Assembly (NCBI RefSeq): GCF_014042345.1 | Contig: NZ_JACEZT010000001.1 | Coordinates: 744,001 to 808,000 of the forward strand | Reading direction: 5' to 3' | Length of the DNA stretch: 64,000 bases | DNA from: Rugamonas brunnea | GTDB taxonomy: Bacteria > Pseudomonadota > Gammaproteobacteria > Burkholderiales > Burkholderiaceae_D | Shown here: piece after piece, positions 25,799 to 34,158 of the stretch | How positions within the stretch are numbered: position 1 is the stretch's first letter | How the letters are laid out: every line of letters starts with the position of its first letter | The notes under the pieces: model-generated | The model's input: only the letters and a program-made list of their open reading frames with translations | What the model was told of the DNA's origin: nothing | The model's database searches: none | Made by a program: the position numbers and the translations under genes

Positions 25799-27004
25799 TT
25801 AGCCTCCAATCGCTTCGGCCGGATCGATCTTCAGCGCCACGCGGATGGCGACCAGGCTGGCCAGCGCGCACAGGAGCAGCACGGCGATGAAGCCGGCCAC
25901 CGTGTCGAATGGCACCAGCAGCACGTATTTCGGGAACAGCGGCGCGGAAAGGCCGGCAGTGATGCGTCCAACAACGAAACCGATCACGCCCAGCACCAGC
26001 GCCTGCTGCAGGATCATGCCGGCGATCACGCGGTTGCGCGTGCCGATCAGTTTGAGCACGGCGATTTCACGCAGCTTGTCCATGGTGAGCGTGTAGATGA
26101 TGAAGGCGACGATGGCGGCGCAAACGATGGCCAGGATCGCGAGGAACATGCCGATCTGCTGCGCCGACGTGGCGATCAGCTTGCCCACCAGGATGCGCTC
26201 CATTTCGGGGCGCGTGTAGACGGTCAGCCGCTTCCAGCGCCGTATTTCGGCGGCCGTGTCGTCGGCCGACTGGCCGGGCTTGAGCGTCACCAGCACGGCG
26301 TTGACGGAGGCGTTGGCGCTTTGCGCGGCGATCACGGCGTCGAGCAGGCCCGGCACGCCGGGGCGGTTGAAGGCGGGATTGGCGGCCGTGCGGCGCCGGC
26401 TTTGCCAGATCGCGTCGTTGTCCTTCAGGAACTGGGCCTGCTGCGCGTCCTTGAGCGGGATGAAGATCATCGGGTCGCCGCTGGACGATACCGTGCGTCG
26501 CGTCAGTCCCACCACCGTGTACAGGTTGCGGCGGATGGCGATGCGCTCGCCCAGGCGCATGCCGGCGGCGACGTCGGCCACCGCCTCGTAATGGCCGCGC
26601 GTGATGTGGCGGCCCGCCACCAGTTGCGGCGGCCAGCCCGGCGTCACGCCGGGTGCGCCGGGCGCGATGCCAACCACCATGGCCCGCACGTCGCGCTCGC
26701 CCTGGCGCACCTGCATGGTCAGATAGGTGGCGTTGGCCGCCTGCGCCACGCCCGGCATGGCGCGGATGGCGCGCCATGCGTCGTCGCTGACACTCGACGA
26801 TTCGGCATACGGGCCGAGCGTGTCGCGCTGCACCACCCACAGGTCGGCGCCACTGTTGTCCAGCAGCGCCTTGGCGTCGTCGACCATGCCACGGTAGACG
26901 CCCGCCATCACCAGCGTCACGCCGATCAGCAGCCCCAGTCCCACGCCCGTGAACACGAACTTGCCCCACGCGTGGACGATGTCGCGCCCCGCCAGGCTGA
27001 TCAT
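25799..27004 (-). CDS. MacB-like ABC transporter permease (FtsX family)
   Basis: A 401-residue permease with one N-terminal membrane segment (about 16-38), a large periplasmic MacB_PCD-like domain (about 45-265), and three C-terminal segments of the FtsX domain, including GMFLAILAIVCAAIVAFII. MDKLREIAVLKLIGTRNRVI is the coupling region typical of FtsX permeases. This is the DevC-like arrangement in which the permease, ATPase and HlyD-type adaptor form a tripartite exporter. It overlaps the adaptor gene by 4 bases. Confidence 0.88.
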   Translation of the reverse strand: MISLAGRDIVHAWGKFVFTGVGLGLLIGVTLVMAGVYRGMVDDAKALLDNSGADLWVVQRDTLGPYAESSSVSDDAWRAIRAMPGVAQAANATYLTMQVRQGERDVRAMVVGIAPGAPGVTPGWPPQLVAGRHITRGHYEAVADVAAGMRLGERIAIRRNLYTVVGLTRRTVSSSGDPMIFIPLKDAQQAQFLKDNDAIWQSRRRTAANPAFNRPGVPGLLDAVIAAQSANASVNAVLVTLKPGQSADDTAAEIRRWKRLTVYTRPEMERILVGKLIATSAQQIGMFLAILAIVCAAIVAFIIYTLTMDKLREIAVLKLIGTRNRVIAGMILQQALVLGVIGFVVGRITAGLSAPLFPKYVLLVPFDTVAGFIAVLLLCALASLVAIRVALKIDPAEAIGG

Positions 27005-28152
27005 CGCGGCACTCCGGCCAGGCGCGGCACAACGCGGATGCGGCTGTCCGGCGTCAGCGTCTTGTCGCTGTGGACGACGATCTGGTCGCCCTGCCGAAGG
27101 CCGGCGCGCACCTGCACCCAGCCATCGAGATCGGCATCACCGAGTGTGACGGGCACAAACTGCGCCTGCCCGGCCACGACCCGCCAGACACCCAGCACCT
27201 GCCCGCGGCGCTGGATCGCCGCGTTGGGGATGACCGGGGCGGCCGGCAGCGTCGGCAGGCGCACCGTCACCTCGGCCAGTTCCCCGATCGGTGGCAAGGC
27301 ATCAGGCGCGGCGTCGAAGCGCACCTTGGCCAGCGTCTCCTCGGTCACCGTGTCGGCCAGCGGTTCGATCCGCGCCACGTGGCCGTCCAGGCCCTGGCCG
27401 GCGCGCGAACGCAGTGCGATCCGGGCCGGCAGGCCGGGCGCCAGTCCGCCAGCATGCACCTGGTCGAAGCGCACATTGATCCACAGGCTGTTGGGGTCCA
27501 CCACCTCGACCGCCGCCTGGCCGGCGACGATGGTGGTGCCGGGATCGGCGTCGCGCGCAACCACGATGCCGTCGACCGGCGCCACCAGCCGCAGATTGCC
27601 GTGCTGCGCGCGCACGGCGCCACGGTCGGCGCGGGCCCGGGCCAACTCCTCGCGCGCGCCGGTCAGGGCGGCGTCGGCCACCTGCCCTTCCTGCCGCTTG
27701 GCCGTGCCCACCTCCTCGCTCACCATGCGCACCGCCACCAGTTGCTCGTAACGCCGCAGTTGCGACTGGGCGTAGGCCTGGCGCGCCTCGGCCTCGCGCA
27801 CCGCCGCCTCGGCGCGACGCAACACCGCATCCTGCGAGCGCGCGCGTTCGTCCAGATCGACCGGGTCCATTTCACCGAGCAGCTGGCCGGCCTTGATCCG
27901 GTCACCCACGTGCACGTCGAGACGCTTGATGCGCCCGGCGTAGGTCGGCCCGATCTTGTAGCTGTAGCGCGTTTCGACAGTGCCGATGCCGAACAGGGCC
28001 GGCGTGATGGCCCGCGATTCGACCGTCGCCACTGTCACCGCGACCGGCGCCAGCGGGCCGGTGCGCAACGCGACCCACAGGAACAGGATCAACAACATGG
28101 CCCCGGCGCCGGCCAGCATCAACGTGCGCCGCTGTGGCAACCGGCGGCTCAT
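27001..28152 (-). CDS. HlyD/RND-type periplasmic adaptor subunit of the ABC exporter
   Basis: A 383-residue membrane fusion protein. It has an N-terminal membrane anchor (about 12-30), a biotinyl-lipoyl domain (GRIKRLDVHVGDRIKAGQLL), an alpha-helical hairpin rich in Ala/Arg/Glu (about 95-165) and a beta-barrel domain (NLRLVAPVDGIVVARDADPG and following). I chose ATG 28152, which overlaps the tetR stop by 4 bases; the longer open frame has Arg-rich sequence typical of out-of-frame reading. It links the permease to the outer membrane; no TolC-type gene is adjacent. Confidence 0.88.
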   Translation of the reverse strand: MSRRLPQRRTLMLAGAGAMLLILFLWVALRTGPLAPVAVTVATVESRAITPALFGIGTVETRYSYKIGPTYAGRIKRLDVHVGDRIKAGQLLGEMDPVDLDERARSQDAVLRRAEAAVREAEARQAYAQSQLRRYEQLVAVRMVSEEVGTAKRQEGQVADAALTGAREELARARADRGAVRAQHGNLRLVAPVDGIVVARDADPGTTIVAGQAAVEVVDPNSLWINVRFDQVHAGGLAPGLPARIALRSRAGQGLDGHVARIEPLADTVTEETLAKVRFDAAPDALPPIGELAEVTVRLPTLPAAPVIPNAAIQRRGQVLGVWRVVAGQAQFVPVTLGDADLDGWVQVRAGLRQGDQIVVHSDKTLTPDSRIRVVPRLAGVPR

Positions 28153-28757
28153 GGCGCGCTCACGATGCCGCGCCGGAACACGGCGAACATGCGCGGCGCC
28201 TGGCGGCGCATCTGCTCCACGTCGCCGGCGAACAACGATTGCATCACCAGCCCCTGCACCATGCCGATGAACAGCAGGATGGCCGCGTCGGCGTCCAGCG
28301 CGGGCGACAATTCGCCGCACGCCTTGCCCTGTTCGAACAAGGCCTGCAGCCGTTCGCGGTAGCGCGCCAGCAGCACCTGCACCATGCGCTTGGCCGGTGT
28401 CGGTTCCGGTTGTTGCAACTCACCGAACATCACGCGCGGCACGCCCGGATGGGCGGCGACGAATTCGATATGGGCCATGAACATCGCTTCCAGCGCCGCC
28501 AGCGGCGAGGCCACGCCGGCGCTGGCCTGGTCGAGCCGGGACAGCAGGCGCTCGGCCACCCATTCCATCACCGCTTGCCAGATCGCCCCCTTGCTGGGGA
28601 AATGGCGGAACAAGGCGCCCTGGGTGACGTGCATGTGTTTGGCGATCGCCGCCGTCGTGATATCGCTCGGATTCTGGACGCTGGCCAGTTGAACGACGGC
28701 TTCGATGGTGACGGCGCGCCGTTCGTCGGCGGGCAGTTTGCCGTTGGGTGTGCTCAT
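28149..28757 (-). CDS. TetR/AcrR family regulator of the export cassette
   Basis: A 202-residue repressor. The N-terminal helix-turn-helix is ITTAAIAKHMHVTQGALFRH followed by FPSKGAIWQAVMEW, typical of TetR proteins. The C-terminal ligand domain is helical. It is the first gene of the cassette and is translationally coupled to the adaptor gene. Its operator is probably the 16-base palindrome 18 bases upstream of the start. I chose ATG 28757, with TGGAG upstream, over a TTG five codons earlier. Confidence 0.9.
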   Translation of the reverse strand: MSTPNGKLPADERRAVTIEAVVQLASVQNPSDITTAAIAKHMHVTQGALFRHFPSKGAIWQAVMEWVAERLLSRLDQASAGVASPLAALEAMFMAHIEFVAAHPGVPRVMFGELQQPEPTPAKRMVQVLLARYRERLQALFEQGKACGELSPALDADAAILLFIGMVQGLVMQSLFAGDVEQMRRQAPRMFAVFRRGIVSAP

Positions 28758-28774
28758 CGTGACTCCATACAAGC

Positions 28775-28790
28775 TAGTAATTGATTACTA
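28775..28790. promoter_or_regulatory. Putative TetR-type operator
   Basis: TAGTAAT and ATTACTA form a perfect inverted repeat around TG, just downstream of the promoter of the tetR-export operon. Position and symmetry fit autoregulation. Confidence 0.65.
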
Positions 28791-28817
28791 TCTTACAGGT
28801 CTAAAAAAATTTTGCAA
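28790..28817 (-). promoter_or_regulatory. Promoter of the tetR-exporter operon
   Basis: On the minus strand TTGCAA (28812-28817) and TAAGAT (28790-28795) are 16 bases apart. The -10 box abuts the palindromic operator, so a bound repressor would block initiation. Confidence 0.5.
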
Positions 28818-28916
28818 GCTTGAATGGCGCCGGATCGCGCGCCCGCGCGGACCAGCGCGGCGCATGGCGTGGCGCCGCCGGACTGCGGCGTCACAGAGCG
28901 GTGGAAGCCAGCGTGC

Positions 28917-29189
28917 TCACTTGGCTTCGGCGGCGGCCTTCGGCTTGCGCGGTGCGCGCGGTTTCTTTGGCTTCTCGGCGGTCGCCGCTTCGCCACGGCC
29001 CTTCACTGCTTCGATCAGGGCGGCACTGTAGGCGTTGCGCGCAGTCTGGGCGATGGCCACTTGCTGCTGCAGACGGGCCAGTTCGGCGTCCACGATCAGG
29101 ATGTTGGCGGCCTGCGATTTCGCTTCGGCGCTCAGCTTGTCGGATGCGTAGGACGTGCCGTTGATGGTGATATATTGAGGTAAAGTCAT
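28917..29189 (-). CDS. DUF6447-like small protein with basic tail
   Basis: A 90-residue protein. The N-terminal part (PQYITINGTSYASDKLSAEA and LIVDAELARLQQQVAIAQTA) resembles DUF6447-type proteins of unknown function: a short strand region followed by a long helix. The C-terminal 25 residues are Lys/Pro/Ala-rich (AEKPKKPRAPRKPKAAAEAK), like histone H1-type tails, suggesting nucleic-acid binding. AAGGA precedes the ATG. It has no obvious partner. Confidence 0.7.
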   Translation of the reverse strand: MTLPQYITINGTSYASDKLSAEAKSQAANILIVDAELARLQQQVAIAQTARNAYSAALIEAVKGRGEAATAEKPKKPRAPRKPKAAAEAK

Positions 29190-29353
29190 TGCGTTCCTTG
29201 TTTAAATTATTGCAAGGGATAATTCCCGGCAGCCCGTGATTGTATGTCCAACCCGTGTGCCGAGCAAAGCCCGTGAACATGCCGGCGCCACCGGTGGATC
29301 GGCGCCAGCGCCTATAATGCGGGTCCCGCTTTCCCCATCCGCCCTGCCGCACC

Positions 29354-29971
29354 ATGCCGTCCACCCTCGCCGCCCCCGCCCACAGCGAACTGCTGATCAA
29401 GAAAAGCCGCTTCATCGCCTGCGTCCAGCCTATGACGGACCGCGCGGCGGCGCAGCAGGTGGTGGCCGACTTGAAAGCGCAGCACCCGGCGGCGGCCCAT
29501 GTGTGCTGGGCCTTGCTGGCCGGCGGCCAGTCGGCGGCCGTCGACGATGGTGAACCGAGCGGCACCGCCGGCCGCCCCATGCTGGACGTGCTGCGCCACC
29601 AGGACCTGGAAGGCGTGCTGGCCACCGTGGTGCGCTATTTCGGCGGCGTCAAGCTGGGCGCGGGCGGCCTGGTGCGCGCCTACACGGACAGCGTGGCGCA
29701 GGCGCTGCTGACGGCATCCAAGGTGGCCATCATCAAGATGCATACGCTGCACTGCGCTGTGCCCTATGCGCTGGAGAGCTGGCTGCGGCGCGAGCTAGCC
29801 GGCGCCCACGCGCAGTTGCTGGAGGTGCGCCACGGCGATGCCGTCGACTTTGCCTTCAGCCTGCCCGATGACGCGGCCCCGGCCCTCATCACCACCCTGA
29901 ACGAGGGTGGCAGCGGCCGCGTCATCTGGCGCGACGACGATGACGACGACGCCGGCGCCACCCCTCCCTGA
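29354..29971 (+). CDS. yigZ: YigZ/IMPACT family protein
   Basis: A 205-residue protein of the IMPACT (UPF0029) family, implicated in translation-related functions but without a defined bacterial reaction. Motifs are KKSRFIACVQPM, AAAHVCWALL, DDGEPSGTAGRPML and VVRYFGGVKLGAGGLVRAY, the family signature. The C-terminus ends in an Asp-rich run (WRDDDDDDAG). No operon partner is visible. Confidence 0.92.
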   Translation: MPSTLAAPAHSELLIKKSRFIACVQPMTDRAAAQQVVADLKAQHPAAAHVCWALLAGGQSAAVDDGEPSGTAGRPMLDVLRHQDLEGVLATVVRYFGGVKLGAGGLVRAYTDSVAQALLTASKVAIIKMHTLHCAVPYALESWLRRELAGAHAQLLEVRHGDAVDFAFSLPDDAAPALITTLNEGGSGRVIWRDDDDDDAGATPP

Positions 29972-30190
29972 GCTGGCGGCCAGCCCGGGCGGAGGGCGCC
30001 AGCGTCCGGCGGGTCCCGCCACCGCAGTGATGGAGCCGCCCCCGATACGGCCCTGCCGTGCAACGTCGGCCAAAGCCCGATAAAATGACCATTTGCTGTG
30101 CACCGTCGCAGCGGGCGTGGCGACCAGCCGGCGCCTGGATGGACGGCGGCGCGCTCGGTCACTCTACCCCACCGCGAATAAAGGCTGTCC
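29972..30190 (+). other. Intergenic region before the cystine symporter gene
   Basis: I find no convincing gene, promoter or RNA in these 219 bases. Confidence 0.5.
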
Positions 30191-31588
30191 ATGGTACTGC
30201 ACGTCATCCTCAATCTGCTGGCCGCACTGGCCCTGCTCGGCTTCATGGTCCACCAGCAACAGCGCAGCGCCACATTCACGGTGCGCGTGTTCACCGGCCT
30301 GGGACTGGGCGTGCTGCTGGGCGCGGCGCTGCAGGCGATCTACGGCGCCAGCGCGCCGGCCCTGCAGACCACCAGCGAATACCTCGACATCGTCGGCAGC
30401 GGCTACGTCAACCTGCTGCAGATGATCGTCATGCCGCTGATCATGGTGTCCATCATCGCCGCCATCCTCAAGCTGCAAGGCGCCAGCTCGCTGGGCAAGA
30501 TCAGCGTGCTGACCATCGGCACGCTGATGCTGACCACGCTGGTGGCCGCCAGCATCGGCATTGTGATGGCCAAGCTCTACGGCCTGAGCGCCGTCGGCCT
30601 CACCTCCAGCGCGGCCGAGGTGGCGCGCGGCGAATACCTGCAAGGCAAACTGGGCGTGGCCAAAGCGCTCAGCGTGCCCGGCATGGTGCTCAGCTTCATC
30701 CCCACCAATCCCTTCCTCGACATGACGGGCGGGCGCAAGACCTCCACCATCGCCGTCGTCATCTTCTCGATTTTCATCGGTGTCTCAGCCACCGGCATCC
30801 ACAGCCAGAAGCCCGAAGCGTTCGCCGCCTTCCAGCGTTTCATCGACGTGGCGCACGCGGTCGTGATGCGCATGGTGTCGCTGGTGCTGCGCCTGACGCC
30901 GTACGGCGTGTTCGCGCTGATGGCGCAAGTGGTGTCGACCTCCAGCTATGCCGACATCCTCAAGCTGATCAACTTCGTGGTCGCCTCCTACAGCGCGCTG
31001 ATCCTGATGTTCGGCGTGCACCTGGCCATCGTCGCGGGCGCCGGCCTGCATCCGCTGCGCTACCTGAAGAAAGTGCTGCCGGTGCTGACGTTCGCCTTCA
31101 CCTCGCGTTCGAGCGCCGGCGCCATCCCCATGAACGTGCAGACCCAGACCCAGCGCCTGGGCACGCAGGAAGGCATCGCCAACTTCGCCGCCTCGTTCGG
31201 TGCCACCATGGGCCAGAACGGCTGCGCCGGCATCTACCCGGCCATGCTGGCCGTGATGATCGCGCCCACCGTCGGCATCGACCCGTTCACGCTACACTTC
31301 ATCGGCCCGCTGCTGGCCATCGTCACGATCGGTTCGGTGGGTGTGGCCGGCGTCGGTGGTGGCGCCACGTTCGCGGCGCTGATCGTGCTGTCGGCCATGG
31401 ACTTGCCGGTGGCGCTGGCCGGGCTCCTGATCTCGGTGGAACCGCTGATCGACATGGGCCGCACGGCCCTCAACGTCAGCGGCGCCATCACGGCCGGCAC
31501 CGTCACCAGCCGCGTGCTGGGCCAGACCGACATGGCCATCTTCCAGCGCGACGACGAACCGGGCGACGACGACCGCCTGGTGGCCTGA
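30191..31588 (+). CDS. tcyP: L-cystine symporter of the TcyP/YdjN type
   Basis: A 465-residue member of the dicarboxylate/amino acid:cation symporter family with about eight membrane segments and two re-entrant hairpins. GSGYVNLLQMIVMPLIMVSI opens the conserved core. FTSRSSAGAIPMNVQTQTQR matches the TcyP/YdjN form of the hairpin motif, and GATMGQNGCAGIYPAMLAV is the second substrate motif. The likely substrate is cystine, inferred from this subfamily resemblance. It ends 10 bases before the convergent binding-protein gene. Confidence 0.85.
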   Translation: MVLHVILNLLAALALLGFMVHQQQRSATFTVRVFTGLGLGVLLGAALQAIYGASAPALQTTSEYLDIVGSGYVNLLQMIVMPLIMVSIIAAILKLQGASSLGKISVLTIGTLMLTTLVAASIGIVMAKLYGLSAVGLTSSAAEVARGEYLQGKLGVAKALSVPGMVLSFIPTNPFLDMTGGRKTSTIAVVIFSIFIGVSATGIHSQKPEAFAAFQRFIDVAHAVVMRMVSLVLRLTPYGVFALMAQVVSTSSYADILKLINFVVASYSALILMFGVHLAIVAGAGLHPLRYLKKVLPVLTFAFTSRSSAGAIPMNVQTQTQRLGTQEGIANFAASFGATMGQNGCAGIYPAMLAVMIAPTVGIDPFTLHFIGPLLAIVTIGSVGVAGVGGGATFAALIVLSAMDLPVALAGLLISVEPLIDMGRTALNVSGAITAGTVTSRVLGQTDMAIFQRDDEPGDDDRLVA

Positions 31589-31598
31589 GCCCGGCGGG

Positions 31599-32330
31599 CT
31601 AGTTCACCCCGTATTGCGCGTAGATCTGGGCCATGCGCCCCGACTTGCGCAGGTTGCGCATGCCCTCGGAAAAGATCCGCGCATAGGCGCTGCCCGGCTG
31701 GAACGCGACGTATTCGTTGTTGCTGTCGATGCAGCCGGCGTTGCGCAACGGTGCGTGGCCACGCTGGGCCAGCTCCAGCGGCAAGGTCCGGTGTTCCTCC
31801 AGCACGGCGTCCAGCCGGCCGATATCGAGCATGCGCACCATGCGCCAGATCAGATCGGTGCCGCCCGGCACCCTGGTCGCATCTTGCAAGGCACGCTCGA
31901 CCCCGGGCGGGAATTTCTTGCCGCTCCCTACCCCGACACGGACCGCCCCCAGCTCGCCGCCGCTGGTGTAGCGCCACGTGGACTCGGGGCGGGTGAAGAA
32001 GCAGAACTGGGTGGTGATGATGGGCTCGTCGGGATATTGCAGGTCGGGCGCAACGGCATGCGTGACACCGACGATGGCCTGGGCCTGTCCCGAGCGCACC
32101 GAGGACAGGGCCCGCGCGAATGGCAGTTGCACGAAATGCGGCGGGCTGCCGGCGGCGGTGAAGATGTCGTTGACGATATCGACCAGGATGCCACGGTGGC
32201 TGCCCTCGGCCGAACAGCTGTACGGGCACCAGTCGTTGATGGCGATCACCAGCGCATCGGCCCGCGCCGCCGCCGGCAGCAGCAGCGCGATGCACGACAG
32301 CCACAGCCGCCAGGTACGCCTCCGCATCAT
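31599..32330 (-). CDS. Periplasmic solute-binding protein, family 3
   Basis: A 243-residue secreted protein. The signal peptide (RLWLSCIALLLPAAARAD) is followed by the family-3 amino-acid-binding fold: LVIAINDWCPYSCSAEGSHR, GILVDIVNDIF and RALSSVRSGQAQAIVG. The C-terminal part is short and ends MAQIYAQYGVN. Four or more cysteines in the mature part could make disulphides. No ABC permease is adjacent, so it may be an orphan sensor domain or binding protein. Two ATGs (32330, 32327) share AAGGGGA. Confidence 0.8.
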   Translation of the reverse strand: MMRRRTWRLWLSCIALLLPAAARADALVIAINDWCPYSCSAEGSHRGILVDIVNDIFTAAGSPPHFVQLPFARALSSVRSGQAQAIVGVTHAVAPDLQYPDEPIITTQFCFFTRPESTWRYTSGGELGAVRVGVGSGKKFPPGVERALQDATRVPGGTDLIWRMVRMLDIGRLDAVLEEHRTLPLELAQRGHAPLRNAGCIDSNNEYVAFQPGSAYARIFSEGMRNLRKSGRMAQIYAQYGVN

Positions 32331-32421
32331 TCCCCTTTCGCATCGGTGATCGCGGCACGCCCTCCGCACGCTGCGGCGCGCGCCACGTCCATGGTGCCGA
32401 TCATACCCCAAGCGCGCGCGC

Positions 32422-32456
32422 AAAAAAAATGCCCGCGTTCAGCACGCGGGCATTTC
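32422..32456 (-). terminator. Rho-independent terminator after the FadL-type porin gene
   Basis: An ATGCCCGCG/CGCGGGCAT stem is followed on the minus strand by an eight-base T-run. On the plus strand a shorter T-run follows, so it may also act in reverse. Confidence 0.88.
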
Positions 32457-32480
32457 TTGAGCGAACCGCCGGGAAAGCGG

Positions 32481-33902
32481 TCAGAACTTGTAGTTGTACG
32501 CTACGCCCAGCAGTTGCAGATGGGTCTTATAGGTGCCGCGCGTGGTTTCGCCGTTGCCGGTGCAGGTCGGGTTCAGCGGGTTGCAGCTGTTGGTGTAGCT
32601 GGTGTCCGCATCCTTGAAGTGCAGGAAGCTGTAGGCCACGTCGATGGTCGATTTCGGGCTCAGCTTGTAGGCGGCGCCCAGCGAGAACTGGTAGCGGTCG
32701 CTGTCTGGCAGGGCCGGATCGCGCAGCTGCGCGCTCGGCACCGGCGACTGGTCGTAGGCCACGCCGCCGCGCAGCGTCACCTTGTCGTCGTAGCGGTAGT
32801 TGGCGCCCACGGCCACGCGCACGGTGTTCTTCCATTGCTGGTTGATCACCAGGTCGCCCTCAACCGTGTTCGGGAACTGGATGTGCAGGTCGCTCAGGCG
32901 CGAGTGGCGGCTCCAGGTCAGGTCGGCCATGCCGTCCCATTTCGCATCGAACTGGTGGAACACGTTCGCCGACAGGGTTTCCGGCGTGCGCAGCTTGACC
33001 ATCGATGCCGAGTTCAGGCGGTGGCCGCTGGCAGCCAGCACATGGTTGGTGATCTGGTCGGTCGTCACCATGGAGAAGTCCCACGTGGCGTCGCCCTTCA
33101 GGCCGTGCGCCACCGACGAGCGGTAGGCGAAGCCGAAGCGGGTGTTCTGGTCCAGCGTGAACATATAGCCCAGGTTGAAGCCATAGCCCCAGTCCTTGCC
33201 CGTGATGGAGGCGTGCGCGTCGTTGGCTGCAGCCAGCGCGGCAGGGTTGCCGCCCAGGGCGACGATGGTGCCGATCAGCTGGGCGCGCGTGGCGGCAGCG
33301 GCCGGGCTGGACAGCGCGGCGATCGAGCCTGGCACGTCGACGGCCTGGCCCAGGTCGGCGTTGAAGTGCTCAGCCATGATGCCGAAGCCGAAAGCGTGGT
33401 GCTCGTTCAACTTGAACGAGGCGGACGGGTTCAGCGTCACCGCTTCCAGTTTCACGTCGGTCAGCGCGTAACGGCCGGTCCAGGTGTTGCCGTAATTGAG
33501 CTTGGCGCCATACGGCACGAACAGGCCCAGGCCCACGGCCCACTGGTCATTCAGCTTCTTGCTCGCGTACAGCGATGGCGCCGTCACGTTGTCCGGCGCG
33601 TAGCCGTGGGCCGCGGTGCCGCCCGTGGGCGCGCCCGTGAAGTGGGTGGAACCGGAGTCCTGGAACGTCGAGTGCGGCACCACGACGGTGGCGCCGAAAT
33701 TCACTTGCGTGCCCTCCAGGCGCGACATGCCGGCTGGATTGTAGAAGATGGTCGAAGCATCGTTCGCTTCGGCCGCGTTGGCGTCAGCCGTGCCTTGGGC
33801 GGCCACGCTTTGCGAACCAAAGCGGTAACCGGATGCCAGGGCGCTGGCGGACAGGGAACTCAGCGCAACAGCGATGAGGAGGGGCAGGTATTTTTGTTTC
33901 AA
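32481..33902 (-). CDS. FadL/OmpP1-family outer-membrane transporter
   Basis: A 473-residue outer-membrane beta-barrel for hydrophobic compounds such as long-chain fatty acids. The signal peptide (MKQKYLPLLIAVALSSLSAS) ends at ALASG. The family plug motif is seen in QGTADANAAEANDASTIFYN and PAGMSRLEGTQVNFG. The strand pattern continues to the C-terminal aromatic GVAYNYKF. An Ala-rich stretch (about 195-235) suggests an extended loop. Cysteines near residue 449 could bridge in an extracellular loop. It is a single-gene unit with its own terminator. Confidence 0.9.
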   Translation of the reverse strand: MKQKYLPLLIAVALSSLSASALASGYRFGSQSVAAQGTADANAAEANDASTIFYNPAGMSRLEGTQVNFGATVVVPHSTFQDSGSTHFTGAPTGGTAAHGYAPDNVTAPSLYASKKLNDQWAVGLGLFVPYGAKLNYGNTWTGRYALTDVKLEAVTLNPSASFKLNEHHAFGFGIMAEHFNADLGQAVDVPGSIAALSSPAAAATRAQLIGTIVALGGNPAALAAANDAHASITGKDWGYGFNLGYMFTLDQNTRFGFAYRSSVAHGLKGDATWDFSMVTTDQITNHVLAASGHRLNSASMVKLRTPETLSANVFHQFDAKWDGMADLTWSRHSRLSDLHIQFPNTVEGDLVINQQWKNTVRVAVGANYRYDDKVTLRGGVAYDQSPVPSAQLRDPALPDSDRYQFSLGAAYKLSPKSTIDVAYSFLHFKDADTSYTNSCNPLNPTCTGNGETTRGTYKTHLQLLGVAYNYKF

Positions 33903-34120
33903 GGTGGTCTCGCTCTTTATAGGTGATAACTGGTCGGCGCCAGATTATTCTGTGGGCCGGCATCGCGCGTGCCTGCGCGGCGGGCATGATGCCGGGTGGC
34001 AAGTAGGATACACCAGCCATAAAATATTAAAGTAGAGTAACAGTACTAATTATGCTACGGCCACGGCAAGATTGCCATTTCTGCACGCCGTTTGATCCGG
34101 CGCAGCGACAAGCTGTTGTA

Positions 34121-34147
34121 AAAAGAAAAGGACCCGCAGGTCCTTTT
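34121..34147 (-). terminator. Rho-independent terminator of the RND efflux operon
   Basis: AAAAGGACC and GGTCCTTTT form a 9-bp stem around CGCA, followed on the minus strand by CTTTTT. Confidence 0.85.
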
Positions 34148-34158
34148 CCATTTTGCAA

